Shown here in pieces: positions 6,857 through 14,264 of a stretch of 16,551 bases of DNA (position 1 is its first letter; each line of letters begins with the position of its first letter). The notes beneath the pieces are model-generated. The model was not told the DNA's origin and searched no databases. It saw only the letters and a program-made list of their open reading frames with translations. The stretch spans positions 1 to 16,551 of the forward strand of contig JAKJFI010000006.1 in the NCBI GenBank assembly GCA_022704985.1, given 5' to 3'. This DNA comes from Candidatus Omnitrophota bacterium. GTDB lineage: Bacteria; Ratteibacteria; UBA8468; B48-G9; JAFGKM01. Both the position numbers and the translations under genes were made by a program.

Positions 6857-7633
6857 ATGGGAATCCTGGTATTTATTTTCGGTTTAATCTTCGGGAGTTT
6901 TGCAAATGTTGTAATATACCGCCTGCCGAAGGGAAAATCCATTGTGATGCCCGGTTCAAGATGTCCAGCGTGCAATAAGGATATCCTGTGGCACGATAAC
7001 ATGCCCTTGCTCAGCTATCTCTTCCTGAGGGGAAAATGCAGGTTTTGCAAAAAGCACATCTCGGCAAGATACTGCCTCGTGGAATTCATCAGCGGATTGC
7101 TGTTTCTCCTTGTCTATCTGAAATTCGGGATGAACATCAATTTCTTCATTTATGTCCTGTTTGTCGTTTCAATGCTTATTATGGGTTTTATCGATATAGA
7201 TACCTATCTGATATCGGATGTCATTGTTTTGCCAGGGATAGTGCTGGGGCTGGCATGTTCTGCGGCATTTCCGCAGATGCACTGCGACCTGACGAGGGCG
7301 GAGAGCGTCCTGTACTCTCTTGCCGGGATATTTCTCGGCGCCGGACTGCTGTTGTTCCTTGGGATAGTCGGCAAGATTCTTTTCAGGAAGGAAGCCATGG
7401 GAGGTGGTGATGTCAAGTTGCTGGCAATGATAGGAGCCTTCCTGGGCTGGAAGAGCGTATTCATGACGATATTCTTCTCATCGCTTTTCGGGTCTATCAT
7501 AAGCATTACCCTGATACTGCTCAAGAAAAAAACCATGGAGGACTACGTGCCGTTCGGTCCCTATCTGGGGCTTGGTGCTGTCATCTCTATGTTTTATAAG
7601 GGAAGTCTTTTCATCGGTTTCTTAATCAATTAA
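6857..7633 (+). CDS. pilD: Prepilin peptidase / N-methyltransferase (A24 family)
   Basis: This integral membrane aspartic protease cleaves the leader from type IV pilin and type II secretion pseudopilins, then N-methylates the new N-terminus. It has 258 residues, the standard size. Residues 9-24 carry the canonical FGLIFGSFANVVIYRLP start, which supports the ATG at 6857. A zinc-type CxxC...CxxC set (Cys36, 39, 61, 64) marks the methyltransferase-bearing long form. The catalytic Asp113 lies in GFIDIDTYLISD and Asp185 in GGGDVK, followed by FGPYLGLGA near the end. About seven to eight membrane segments are visible. No pilin or secretion genes lie in the window, so its substrates are encoded elsewhere. 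The 77 bases after its stop hold no convincing terminator. Confidence 0.95.
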   Translation: MGILVFIFGLIFGSFANVVIYRLPKGKSIVMPGSRCPACNKDILWHDNMPLLSYLFLRGKCRFCKKHISARYCLVEFISGLLFLLVYLKFGMNINFFIYVLFVVSMLIMGFIDIDTYLISDVIVLPGIVLGLACSAAFPQMHCDLTRAESVLYSLAGIFLGAGLLLFLGIVGKILFRKEAMGGGDVKLLAMIGAFLGWKSVFMTIFFSSLFGSIISITLILLKKKTMEDYVPFGPYLGLGAVISMFYKGSLFIGFLIN

Positions 7634-7710
7634 AAATCACAATCCCTCTCGATGGGGGTATATCAAAGGAGGGTTACCCGTAAAATAAATCTGCGGGGCG
7701 CGCTGGATAA

Positions 7711-8247
7711 ATGAGCCAGGCAAGTGTTGAACTCGTAAGAGAGTTTTTTATCATGAACGATTTTTTCGTTCTGAAAAAAGAAGACCTTCTTCTCGTGAAG
7801 AATGCCGGAGTTGCCAACCTTTCCGGGGAAAGCAAATTCATACTCTCCGGCAGTGAAATCGGAGGGACAATCAACAATGCGGTAATCAAGCCGGTTTCCT
7901 GGCATACGATGAAGTTTACGCCTCGTGTCCTTTCAAGGTTCCCGGATATATTCGATTTCCTGAAGGCAAGGCACGAGGAAAAATATAAAAAGTTTTTCAA
8001 GGGAGAGGATTTCCTGAATATCCTTGTAATCCCTTCTTTGCCCGCCTCCGAAGCTCTGAGGGAAGAGAGCGTGAGAATTATGAAGGAAAAAGGGATAGAT
8101 CGTCTGATGATGTTCTCTTCTGTGATAGCGGGACTTATTGAAAGGATTGAGTCAAGACGCGTCTATCTGTCAACCGTAAATGAAGTGCTCAGGGTTTTGA
8201 AATTCTACAAGTTTTTTGCAGAAGAAGAGCAGAACCTACCGTTCTAA
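7711..8247 (+). CDS. Conserved-looking protein of unknown function coupled to recG
   Basis: This is a soluble protein of 178 residues without signal peptide or membrane segment. I cannot name a family. The N-terminal pattern VREFFIMNDFFVLKKEDLLLVKN, then KPVSWHTMKFTPRVL, then a FLNILVIPSLPAS strand and a helical C-terminus with FKFYKFF-like aromatics, suggest an alpha/beta fold. It reminds me of uncharacterised proteins in Planctomycetes-type genomes with a similar WHT...F motif, which is memory only. A restriction-endonuclease-like fold is possible, but no PD-(D/E)xK core is clear. An in-frame TAA directly precedes the ATG, so the start cannot be further upstream; the ribosome site is poor. 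A second Met at residue 15 is a weaker choice because it would lose the VREFF segment. Three bases separate it from recG, so the two are surely co-expressed, hinting at a DNA-repair link. Confidence 0.75.
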   Translation: MSQASVELVREFFIMNDFFVLKKEDLLLVKNAGVANLSGESKFILSGSEIGGTINNAVIKPVSWHTMKFTPRVLSRFPDIFDFLKARHEEKYKKFFKGEDFLNILVIPSLPASEALREESVRIMKEKGIDRLMMFSSVIAGLIERIESRRVYLSTVNEVLRVLKFYKFFAEEEQNLPF

Positions 8248-8250
8248 AAA

Positions 8251-10269
8251 ATGACCATTACTTCCGATACTCCGCTCTCGGAAATCCCTTCGGTTGGAGA
8301 GAAGCGTGGCAAGTCTCTTGCCAGGCTGGATCTTCACAGAGTTGAAGACCTCCTTTTCTTTTTCCCTCGCAGGTATCTTGACCTCAGGAACTTTAAACGT
8401 ATATCGGAGCTTGTTCCGGGCGAGGTGGCTTCCGTCAAGGGCAGGGTGCTTGCCAGGGATGAAAAAATGCCGCGCAGGAGGATGACATATATCAACGTTG
8501 CAATATCTGACGGTACAGGCGTACTGTACGTCGTTTTCTTCAACCAGCCGTACCTTAAGGATGTTTTTGTGCATGACAGGGAGTTTTTCATATGCGGCAG
8601 AACCGATATTTTCAAAGGCAGGGTGCAGATGGTAAGCCCGCTTTACGAGGAAGAGAGAAAGGGCAGGCGAGACTGGTTGCTTCCGGTCTATTCGCTTACC
8701 GGGGGATTGACGCAGAAATACCTGAGGAAGATGCTGAAGCTTGTCATGTCCCTGCTGGCCGAGTATCCGCCAGAGATACTTCCTCTTAAGGAGCGCCAGG
8801 CGCTCGGTCTGCCGAACATGAAGTTTGCGCTGCATAACATTCATTTTCCGGCATCGGACGTCAACCTCGAAAAAGCAAGGAACTATCTCATCTTCAGGGA
8901 ATTTTTTATGCTTCAGCTCAGTCTCCTGTTGAGAAAGAGGAAAGAACAAAACAAGAATGTTCCTTACAGGGGGGAAATGGATTACGGGCTGATAGACATT
9001 TTCCAATCGCATATCCCGTTCAGGCTGACAAAACCTCAGAAAGAAGCAATGAAAGAGATAGTTGACGATATAAGGCAGGGCAGGATTGTCAGCCGGCTCA
9101 TACACGGGGAAGTCGGTTCGGGAAAAACCGTAGTTGCCGTTTTTGCCCTCTGGCTTTTTTCCCGTACAGGGTGCCAGTCGGCGTTGCTGGGACCTACGGA
9201 GATACTTGCCGAACAGCACTACCTTAACTGGCAGGAGTTTTTTCTGAAGCAGGAGATACCTGTGGCGATATTCCTGGGGCAGATGCCTGAAAGCGAGAAA
9301 AAGAGGATAAGGGAGGAGATAAGAGATGGCAGAGTGAAGGTTGTTATCGGCACGCATGCCTTACTGACCGAGAGTATCGAGTTCAACAATCTGAAGATGG
9401 CGGTTATTGACGAACAGCACAAGTTTGGTGTTAAACAGAGGGGACTGCTTAAGGAAAAAGGGGAAGACGTTCATTATATCGTGATGAGCGCCACGCCTAT
9501 CCCCAGGAGCGTTGCCCTGACGTTCTACGGAGCATTGGATATCTCAACAATGGGTGAACTGCCGAAGGGCGAAAGAAAGGTTGCAACGTATATATTCAGC
9601 AGGGACGACAAGGAAAAGATATACAGGTTTCTGCAGTACCAGCATTCGCAGGGCAGGCAGGGCTATGTGGTAACCCCATCTATCGAAGGCGGGGAGGATA
9701 TTGAGTCTGCTGTGGCTGAATATGATAGAATTAAAAAGGAACTTCCGGAAGTTGCGTCGGGCGTTATCCACGGCCGCATGCCTCACAGGGAAAAGGAAGA
9801 GATTATGAGCAGGTTTCGCAACGGGAAGATAAGCATACTTGTTGCCACGACCGTGATAGAGTCAGGGATTGACGTTCCCGAGGCGGCATACATCATTATT
9901 GAACAGGCGGAAAGATTCGGTCTTGCACAGCTCCATCAACTTCGCGGAAGAGTTGGAAGGTCCGGAGATACAGGGTATTGTATCCTAATTCCATACGCCG
10001 ATACTGACGGCACTGTAATGGAAAGACTTGAGAGTTTTGTGACGGCTGAAAGCGGATTTGAGATAGCCGAGATAGACCTGAAGCTCAGGGGACAGGGAGA
10101 TTTGCTGGGTGTGAGACAGCACGGGATACCCCCGTTGAAAATCGGCAATATCGTTAAAGACCTGGAACTGCTCAAGATTGCACGGGTTGAGGCGGAGAAG
10201 GCGTTAAAAACGATTCCCGGCGAGATTCTGGAGCAAAAGTTTCTGAGAGGAGTATTTGCAAATGAATAA
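8251..10269 (+). CDS. recG: ATP-dependent DNA helicase RecG
   Basis: This superfamily 2 helicase remodels stalled replication forks and branch-migrates Holliday junctions. It has 672 residues against 693 in E. coli. The N-terminal wedge includes an OB fold at about residues 50-150 (VASVKGRVLARDEKMP... and DGTGVLYVVFFNQPYLK). The helicase core has Walker A GEVGSGKT (286-293), the Walker B/DEAD-like box DEQH (387-390), MSATPIPRS (motif III), VATTVIESGIDVP (motif V) and QLRGRVGRSG (motif VI, arginine fingers Arg567/570). The C-terminal part (KLRGQGDLLGVRQHG) matches the RecG TRG/hook region. It starts 3 bases after the preceding unknown gene. Its last 8 bases overlap the glycosyltransferase start, and a ribosome site for that gene lies in its 3' end. 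Confidence 0.97.
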   Translation: MTITSDTPLSEIPSVGEKRGKSLARLDLHRVEDLLFFFPRRYLDLRNFKRISELVPGEVASVKGRVLARDEKMPRRRMTYINVAISDGTGVLYVVFFNQPYLKDVFVHDREFFICGRTDIFKGRVQMVSPLYEEERKGRRDWLLPVYSLTGGLTQKYLRKMLKLVMSLLAEYPPEILPLKERQALGLPNMKFALHNIHFPASDVNLEKARNYLIFREFFMLQLSLLLRKRKEQNKNVPYRGEMDYGLIDIFQSHIPFRLTKPQKEAMKEIVDDIRQGRIVSRLIHGEVGSGKTVVAVFALWLFSRTGCQSALLGPTEILAEQHYLNWQEFFLKQEIPVAIFLGQMPESEKKRIREEIRDGRVKVVIGTHALLTESIEFNNLKMAVIDEQHKFGVKQRGLLKEKGEDVHYIVMSATPIPRSVALTFYGALDISTMGELPKGERKVATYIFSRDDKEKIYRFLQYQHSQGRQGYVVTPSIEGGEDIESAVAEYDRIKKELPEVASGVIHGRMPHREKEEIMSRFRNGKISILVATTVIESGIDVPEAAYIIIEQAERFGLAQLHQLRGRVGRSGDTGYCILIPYADTDGTVMERLESFVTAESGFEIAEIDLKLRGQGDLLGVRQHGIPPLKIGNIVKDLELLKIARVEAEKALKTIPGEILEQKFLRGVFANE

Positions 10270-10981
10270 TGAGATAGCAATCCTGATTCCGGCGCATAAC
10301 GAAGAGAGAAAGATAGGCGGCTTGGTAGCAGAACTCAAGAAAAGCTATGCGGCCGTGATTGTCGTAGATGACGGTTCTTCCGACAGAACGAGCGAATTTG
10401 CGAGGAACAGCGGTGCCGTGGTACTGACGCATCCTGTATGCCGCGGGAAGGGCGAAGCGTTGAAAACCGGCTTTGCATACGTGCTGGAGCGCGGAATACC
10501 CGCTGTCCTCACCATGGACGGGGATGGACAGCATCCTGTTTCTGACGTCGGCAATTTTGAGAGAGCATACCGTATAAACCGGAGATATGCGATGTGGGTG
10601 GGAAAAAGGAGGATTAAGGGTACCGGAATGCCTATAATAAGGCGGCTGACCAACATCAGCATGTCGCTTGTCATTTCATTCATATCCGGCCAGTGGATAC
10701 CCGATACCCAGTGCGGATTCCGCCTGATAAAAAGAGAGGTTCTTGAAAAGATTCGGCTTTGCACCTCGCACTTTGAGACTGAATCCGAATTGCTCATAAA
10801 GAGCGGGTGGCACGGGTTCAGGATTTCGTCGGTGCCCATATCAACGCTGTACAGCGATGAAAAAAGCAAGATTAACCCAAGCAGGGACACGATAAGGTTT
10901 TTCAAGATGCTATGTATAATCGTGTTTCCCCTTCTTTCAAGGGCAGGCCGATGTGGGAAAAAAACAGCTTCGAAAAAATGA
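10262..10981 (+). CDS. Family 2 glycosyltransferase (polyprenyl-phosphate sugar synthase-like)
   Basis: This is a cytoplasmic-face GT-A transferase of 239 residues. The N-terminus ILIPAHNEERKIGGLV leads to VVDDGSSDRT (nucleotide binding) at 34-43, and then to the metal-binding DGDGQH at 86-91. DTQCGFRLIKREV and HFETESELLIK are typical of the DPM/polyprenol-phosphate glycosyltransferase branch. No C-terminal transmembrane pair is evident, only a moderately hydrophobic stretch at about 214-226. It likely moves a sugar from a nucleotide donor to a polyprenyl phosphate for envelope glycans; donor and acceptor are unknown. The ATG at 10262 is chosen because AGAGGAG ends 9 bases before it, whereas the TTG at 10256 would be too close. 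It overlaps recG by 8 bases, and its 3' end overlaps the pcm remnant by 31 bases. Confidence 0.88.
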   Translation: MNNEIAILIPAHNEERKIGGLVAELKKSYAAVIVVDDGSSDRTSEFARNSGAVVLTHPVCRGKGEALKTGFAYVLERGIPAVLTMDGDGQHPVSDVGNFERAYRINRRYAMWVGKRRIKGTGMPIIRRLTNISMSLVISFISGQWIPDTQCGFRLIKREVLEKIRLCTSHFETESELLIKSGWHGFRISSVPISTLYSDEKSKINPSRDTIRFFKMLCIIVFPLLSRAGRCGKKTASKK

Positions 10982-11133
10982 AAAAGAAGATGGTGGAGAC
11001 CCGGATTGCCGGGCGGGGAATAACCAACGCAAATGTCATCGATGTCTTCTTTGGCGGACTGGTGGAAGAAAGCCTTGGCGAATGCCAGTTTGTTCCCCTG
11101 AAAGGGGCCGAAGGCTGGCGGGAGCAAACATGA
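10951..11133 (+). pseudogene. pcm: Truncated protein-L-isoaspartate O-methyltransferase (N-terminal remnant)
   Basis: The frame encodes 60 residues. Residues about 7-35 (FEKMKKKMVETRIAGRGITN then ANVIDVFF) match the conserved beginning of protein-L-isoaspartate methyltransferase, where a basic helix with MVEEQI.ARGI.D..VL.A.. precedes the methyltransferase fold. The expected continuation (a K-V-P-R-H-x-F-V-P segment and the SAM-binding GxGxG) is missing, and none of the three forward frames restores it. A large internal or 3' deletion is the simplest reading. The frame nevertheless still ends in an ATGA overlap with the next gene, so it may be translated for coupling. It starts inside the glycosyltransferase gene with a weak AGG ribosome site. 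Alternatively this is an unrelated small protein. Confidence 0.55.
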
Positions 11134-11612
11134 TAGAACGTATAATTTCAATGCTTGGAGCGTTACCCAAAGAAACGGTGATGCTGATACTGGCGATGCT
11201 TCCCATTTCAGAACTCCGCGGGGCGATACCTTACGGCGTTCATAACGAAATTCCTTTTGCGAGAGTCCTGGCGATATCAATAATCGGTAATCTTATCCCC
11301 GTCATTCCGCTGTATTTTCTGCTGAACAGAATTCTTTTGTTTTTGGACAGGTTCAGAGTCGGAAAGAAGTTTTCCGGCTGGCTCATTGCGCATACTCTCA
11401 AGAAATCGAGGGTCATAGAGGTATACGAGACGCTGGGGCTCCTTATTTTTATCGGAATTCCCCTTCCTATGACCGGCGCCTGGACCGGTACCATGGCGGC
11501 CGTTCTTCTGAAGCTGAAATTCAGGTATTATCTAATTGGAGTCATAGGCGGGGTTCTTTTAGCCGCCGCCATTGTATCCGTACTTATTTTCTTGTACCGC
11601 CTGTCATTTTAA
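11130..11612 (+). CDS. Small multidrug export family membrane protein (Sm_multidrug_ex)
   Basis: This is an integral membrane protein of 160 residues with about four to five hydrophobic segments. Two family signatures are present: MLPISELRGAIPYG (23-36) and GIPLPMTGAWTGTMAAVLL (109-127), matching the Pfam small multi-drug export family (PF06695). The family name rests on weak evidence and the transported substrate is unknown. The motifs with conserved Glu, Arg and Pro in paired half-repeats also recall the DedA-like fold. The ATG at 11130 has GGGAG 6-7 bases upstream and forms an ATGA overlap with the pcm remnant. An upstream extension in the same frame exists but only shadows the pcm remnant. 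Confidence 0.85.
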   Translation: MIERIISMLGALPKETVMLILAMLPISELRGAIPYGVHNEIPFARVLAISIIGNLIPVIPLYFLLNRILLFLDRFRVGKKFSGWLIAHTLKKSRVIEVYETLGLLIFIGIPLPMTGAWTGTMAAVLLKLKFRYYLIGVIGGVLLAAAIVSVLIFLYRLSF

Positions 11613-11635
11613 ATATTCTTTACAGAGGAGTTTCT

Positions 11636-11734
11636 TTGTACGAAGAAGACAAGAATGTACAGTCTGATGTAGCGGCTGGAAGATTGAATTTCTCGTTGAA
11701 AAAAAGTGGGATTACGGGGAGAAAGCGAGGTTGA
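11636..11734 (+). CDS. Possible 32-residue small ORF with TTG start
   Basis: A TTG at 11636 has GAGGAG 5 bases before it and opens a 32-codon frame ending in TGA at 11732-11734. The product is hydrophilic and basic at its end (LKKSGITGRKRG), with no recognised motif. It overlaps the 3' end of the convergent LOG-like gene by 23 bases. It could be the stub of a decayed gene or chance. The support is only the good ribosome site and the position directly after the export gene, in a stretch that otherwise holds nothing. Confidence 0.22.
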   Translation: MYEEDKNVQSDVAAGRLNFSLKKSGITGRKRG

Positions 11735-12209
11735 CTGCTTCTTCCGGAGTGGCGGCTACGAGAGGTTTTCTCTTGAAGGTCTTGAGCACTTCCTTTTGAG
11801 ACAATAGCTGTGATACTCCTCCGCTGGCGTAGAGTATTACGGTTTTTTTGCCCAGTCCCATTGACATTGCCATTTCATTGAGGGTGCCCCATCTGCCGCA
11901 GATGCTTATCACGCTGTCGGCGCAGTTTATTATAATGTTATTCCTGAAAAATCCCAGGCCTGTGGCTATCGGTATGTCAATGTAACGGTTTGCCGTCTCC
12001 TTTTTCCATGGTAATATGCCCACGGTTATTCCACCGGCTTTTTTTGCGCCTTTTGCAGATGCCTCCATGATGCCCCCGAGACCCCCGCAGACCAGTATCC
12101 CGCCCTTTTCCGCTATGAGGGAGCCGACTCTCTCGGCGAGCTTCAGGATTTCTCTGTTGAGATTGCTGTCGTTGCCGTTGCTTCCGGAAACCGCAATGAT
12201 TTTTTTCAT
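11712..12209 (-). CDS. TIGR00725/LOG-like Rossmann-fold protein
   Basis: This is a protein of 165 residues in the broad LOG (cytokinin-activating phosphoribohydrolase)/lysine-decarboxylase-like superfamily, in the TIGR00725 branch. The N-terminal strand KKIIAVSGSN is followed by GGILVCGGLGGIMEASAKGA (nucleotide binding, 36-55), GILPWKK, and GRWGTLNEMAMSMGL (105-119), the counterpart of the LOG motif PGGxGTxxE with Glu112. The GG of that motif is changed to GR, so phosphoribohydrolase activity is not assured. The start at 12209 is preferred over an upstream frame-mate at 12284: the protein begins directly with the first Rossmann strand and AAGGA lies about 9 bases upstream. It is divergent from the aminotransferase gene. 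Confidence 0.85.
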   Translation of the reverse strand: MKKIIAVSGSNGNDSNLNREILKLAERVGSLIAEKGGILVCGGLGGIMEASAKGAKKAGGITVGILPWKKETANRYIDIPIATGLGFFRNNIIINCADSVISICGRWGTLNEMAMSMGLGKKTVILYASGGVSQLLSQKEVLKTFKRKPLVAATPEEAVNLAFSP

Positions 12210-12227
12210 TTTATTGCGTCCTTTTCG

Positions 12228-12256
12228 TTGCCGTATATGATATCCTGTGATAAAAT
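12228..12256 (+). promoter_or_regulatory. Promoter of the aminotransferase gene
   Basis: A -35-like TTGCCG (12228-12233) is followed after exactly 17 bases by -10 TAAAAT (12251-12256). The leader to the ATG at 12285 would be about 22 bases and contains ACGGAG, a good ribosome site 8 bases from the start. This supports 12285 over any upstream start. Confidence 0.5.
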
Positions 12257-12265
12257 TAAAAGCAA
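12237..12265 (-). promoter_or_regulatory. Divergent promoter of the LOG-like gene
   Basis: On the minus strand TTGCTT (12260-12265) is spaced 17 bases from TATCAT (12237-12242). It overlaps the opposite-facing promoter of the aminotransferase gene almost completely, so the two could compete for polymerase. The matches are moderate. Confidence 0.35.
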
Positions 12266-12284
12266 AAATTACGGAGAATACCAC

Positions 12285-13430
12285 ATGATATCAGAAAAAG
12301 CAAACCGTTTAAGGCCTTCCGCAACATTCGCGATAAACAGGAAGGCGAAGGAACTCAAAGCAAAAGGGGTTGACGTCATAAATCTTTCAGTAGGCGAACC
12401 GGATTTCGACACGCCTGATTCCATAAAAGAATTTGCCATACAGGCGATAAAGGACGGTTTCACCAAGTATACGGAGGCTAATGGCATCCTTGAGCTCAAG
12501 AAAGCTATAAGCGAAAAGCTGGAAAGAGAGAACGGGCTTTCCTATGCCCCGGAACAGGTTGTCGTGTCAAACGGCGCCAAACACTCACTTTTCAACATAA
12601 TGCTGGCTATTCTCGACCCGGGCGACGAAGTGATAATCCCCGCTCCCTATTGGGTGAGTTTTCCCGAGATGGTGAAAATTGGCGGCGGCGTCCCTGTTTT
12701 TTGCAGATGGAACGAGGATTTCAAGGTGGATATGGAGCATATGAAGAGCCTGATAAACAAGAAGACGAAGGCTATCATACTGAACAGCCCGTCAAATCCC
12801 ACAGGCGTTGTTTATGGAAGGCAAGAGATATACGAAATCGCTGAAATCCTTTTGAAAAACAATGTGCTGTGCATCTCGGACGAGACGTACGAAAAGATTA
12901 TATACGATGGTATGTCTCACGTAAGCATCGCTTCCCACTCACCGGAGATGAAAAAAATGACGGTGGTAGTCAATGCAGTATCAAAGACGTTCTCGATGAC
13001 CGGGTGGAGGATAGGGTATATCGCGGCGGAAAAAGCGATAGCGGACGCGATAGGAAAGATTCAGGGGCAGACAACTTCCGCTCCATGTTCAATATCGCAG
13101 AAGGCGGCTTATTTTGCCATAACGGAAGGGGCGAAGCTATATTCCGGGATGGTGAAGGAATTCCAGAGCAGAAGAGATTTCCTCGTGAAGAACCTGCCGG
13201 AAGAATTCGTTTACCCCGTGCCTATGGGGGCGTTTTACCTGTTCTTCAGTTACAGGGATATGGACTCGCTGGTACTGGCGCAACGTCTCCTTGATGAAAA
13301 ACACCTTGCCGCGGTGCCGGGGGTTGAGTTCGGCGCGGACAGGTTTATCAGGATTTCGTATGCCACGAGCATGGAAAATCTTCGGATAACGGTTGCAAGA
13401 CTCAAGGAGTTTGTGGAGGAAAACCGATGA
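12285..13430 (+). CDS. Pyridoxal-phosphate aminotransferase class I/II (aspartate aminotransferase-like)
   Basis: This is a fold-type I aminotransferase of 381 residues, probably acting on aspartate (or prephenate/aromatic) with 2-oxoglutarate. The N-terminal RLRPSATFAINRKAKEL and VINLSVGEPDFDTPD are typical of the AspB (subgroup I-beta) enzymes. NSPSNPTGVVY holds the PLP-contacting Asn. Lys234 in NAVSKTFSMTGWRIGY forms the Schiff base. Arg in FIRISYATS near the C-terminus binds the substrate carboxylate. Substrate range cannot be fixed from sequence. The ATG at 12285 has GGAG 8 bases upstream. Its TGA overlaps the next gene's ATG (ATGA). Confidence 0.92.
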   Translation: MISEKANRLRPSATFAINRKAKELKAKGVDVINLSVGEPDFDTPDSIKEFAIQAIKDGFTKYTEANGILELKKAISEKLERENGLSYAPEQVVVSNGAKHSLFNIMLAILDPGDEVIIPAPYWVSFPEMVKIGGGVPVFCRWNEDFKVDMEHMKSLINKKTKAIILNSPSNPTGVVYGRQEIYEIAEILLKNNVLCISDETYEKIIYDGMSHVSIASHSPEMKKMTVVVNAVSKTFSMTGWRIGYIAAEKAIADAIGKIQGQTTSAPCSISQKAAYFAITEGAKLYSGMVKEFQSRRDFLVKNLPEEFVYPVPMGAFYLFFSYRDMDSLVLAQRLLDEKHLAAVPGVEFGADRFIRISYATSMENLRITVARLKEFVEENR

Positions 13431-14251
13431 GAAAGATTTTTTTGCTTTCTATTGTATTGGCGCTGTTTTCCCGCGTTGTCTGCGGACAGGATGTTCTTTA
13501 CAGATTTGCAAAGGAGAAACCTCTTGTCTACAGTTTTAAAATAGATGGAACCGTTTCTTATCAGTACGAGGGCGTTCCGAGAGAAGAGTTCAAGGTTCTG
13601 TCAAAGGGCAAAATATTTCTCGAGACGCTCGGCATCAAGGAGGATTCATATAATGTCAGGCTGACGCCATCCCGGACGTTCATGCAACTCAACAACATGG
13701 TCATTGAGGATATTACCGCGCAGGAGACCGCCGTTTCACAGGTGATGTCAACCGTTGTGCTTGACATAAAGAAGAACGGCGAAATTTTAAGAGCGGAAGA
13801 ATTGAAGTCCGGCATCCTGAATCTTGCACAGGTTTTCATGATGATTCCGGCTTTTCCGGCCGACCTTCATTCAGGGAAACGGTGGACTCAATTCATGCCT
13901 GCCTTCAGTCTGCCGGGCGTTCCGATGTGCGGCCTTGAATTCACCTACTTTTACACAAAAGAAGCGGGTGAAGCGTCTTCCAGGATAAGACTGCTGTCAA
14001 ACCAGCGTATAAATGAAAAGCGAAAAAACGGGGAAATCGAAGAGACGTTTACAGGCTTGAATTCTTCAAAAGGAGAGTTTGTATTTAACGAGGTCAACGG
14101 CGAAATTGCGGGATTCAAAGGGAACATCAGCCTGGATATGCAGACTGTTTTCAGGATGCTGTCCGGCGCAGATAAGAAAAGTTCCACAAGGCAGAGTCCT
14201 CCGTTCAGGATGAAAATAAGGGTTAACATCACGCTCTCCCCAATAGGTTAA
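13427..14251 (+). CDS. Secreted protein of unknown function
   Basis: This is a 274-residue exported protein that I cannot assign to a family. Residues 1-20 are a clear Sec signal peptide (MRKIFLLSIVLALFSRVVCG); the Cys19 context is not a proper lipobox. The remainder is rich in beta-type alternation, with repeated extended segments (YSFKIDGTVSYQYEG, SYNVRLTPSRTFMQL, EGVPREEF, GFKGNISLDMQTVFRML). This resembles periplasmic beta-barrel-like or lipid-binding folds described in many genomes only as hypothetical proteins. Its start has GGAGG about 7 bases upstream, inside the end of the aminotransferase gene (4-base overlap), so it is co-translated with that enzyme although no functional link is apparent. 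It ends in a stop that overlaps the convergent PEPCK stop. Confidence 0.8.
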   Translation: MRKIFLLSIVLALFSRVVCGQDVLYRFAKEKPLVYSFKIDGTVSYQYEGVPREEFKVLSKGKIFLETLGIKEDSYNVRLTPSRTFMQLNNMVIEDITAQETAVSQVMSTVVLDIKKNGEILRAEELKSGILNLAQVFMMIPAFPADLHSGKRWTQFMPAFSLPGVPMCGLEFTYFYTKEAGEASSRIRLLSNQRINEKRKNGEIEETFTGLNSSKGEFVFNEVNGEIAGFKGNISLDMQTVFRMLSGADKKSSTRQSPPFRMKIRVNITLSPIG

Positions 14252-14264
14252 TCTATTATGGGGA
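14237..14264. terminator. Hairpin spanning the convergent stop codons
   Basis: TCCCCA-ATAG (14237-14246) pairs with CTAT (14253-14256) and TGGGGA (14259-14264), with a two-base bulge and the loop GTTAAT. The stem straddles the two stop codons, which share TTAA. No T run follows in either direction, so it is not a canonical intrinsic terminator. It could stop or stabilise both convergent transcripts. Confidence 0.4.

Noticed and set aside
7634..7710. Terminator or riboswitch after the prepilin peptidase gene
   Set aside because: Only short, imperfect G/C stems (CCCTC...GGGG, GGGTTACCC) are present, without a T run or a recognisable aptamer.
8236..9357. Long minus-strand open frame (373 codons) antisense to recG
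   Set aside because: It lies wholly opposite the conserved helicase core, its product has no recognisable motif and a composition (Arg, His, Pro, Leu) typical of antisense translation.
10953..11129. Upstream extension of the small multidrug export gene
   Set aside because: The ATG at 11130 has a good ribosome site and the family N-terminus begins there; the extension only re-reads the pcm remnant in another frame.
10345..11280. Minus-strand open frame (311 codons) across the glycosyltransferase, pcm remnant and export genes
   Set aside because: It is a shadow of clearly conserved plus-strand motifs (VVDDGSSD, DGDGQH, LPISELRGAIPYG) and has no ribosome site or family match.
12228..12284. Longer N-terminus for the aminotransferase starting at 12228
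   Set aside because: These bases are the promoter and leader; ACGGAG is placed correctly for the ATG at 12285, where homologous enzymes begin.
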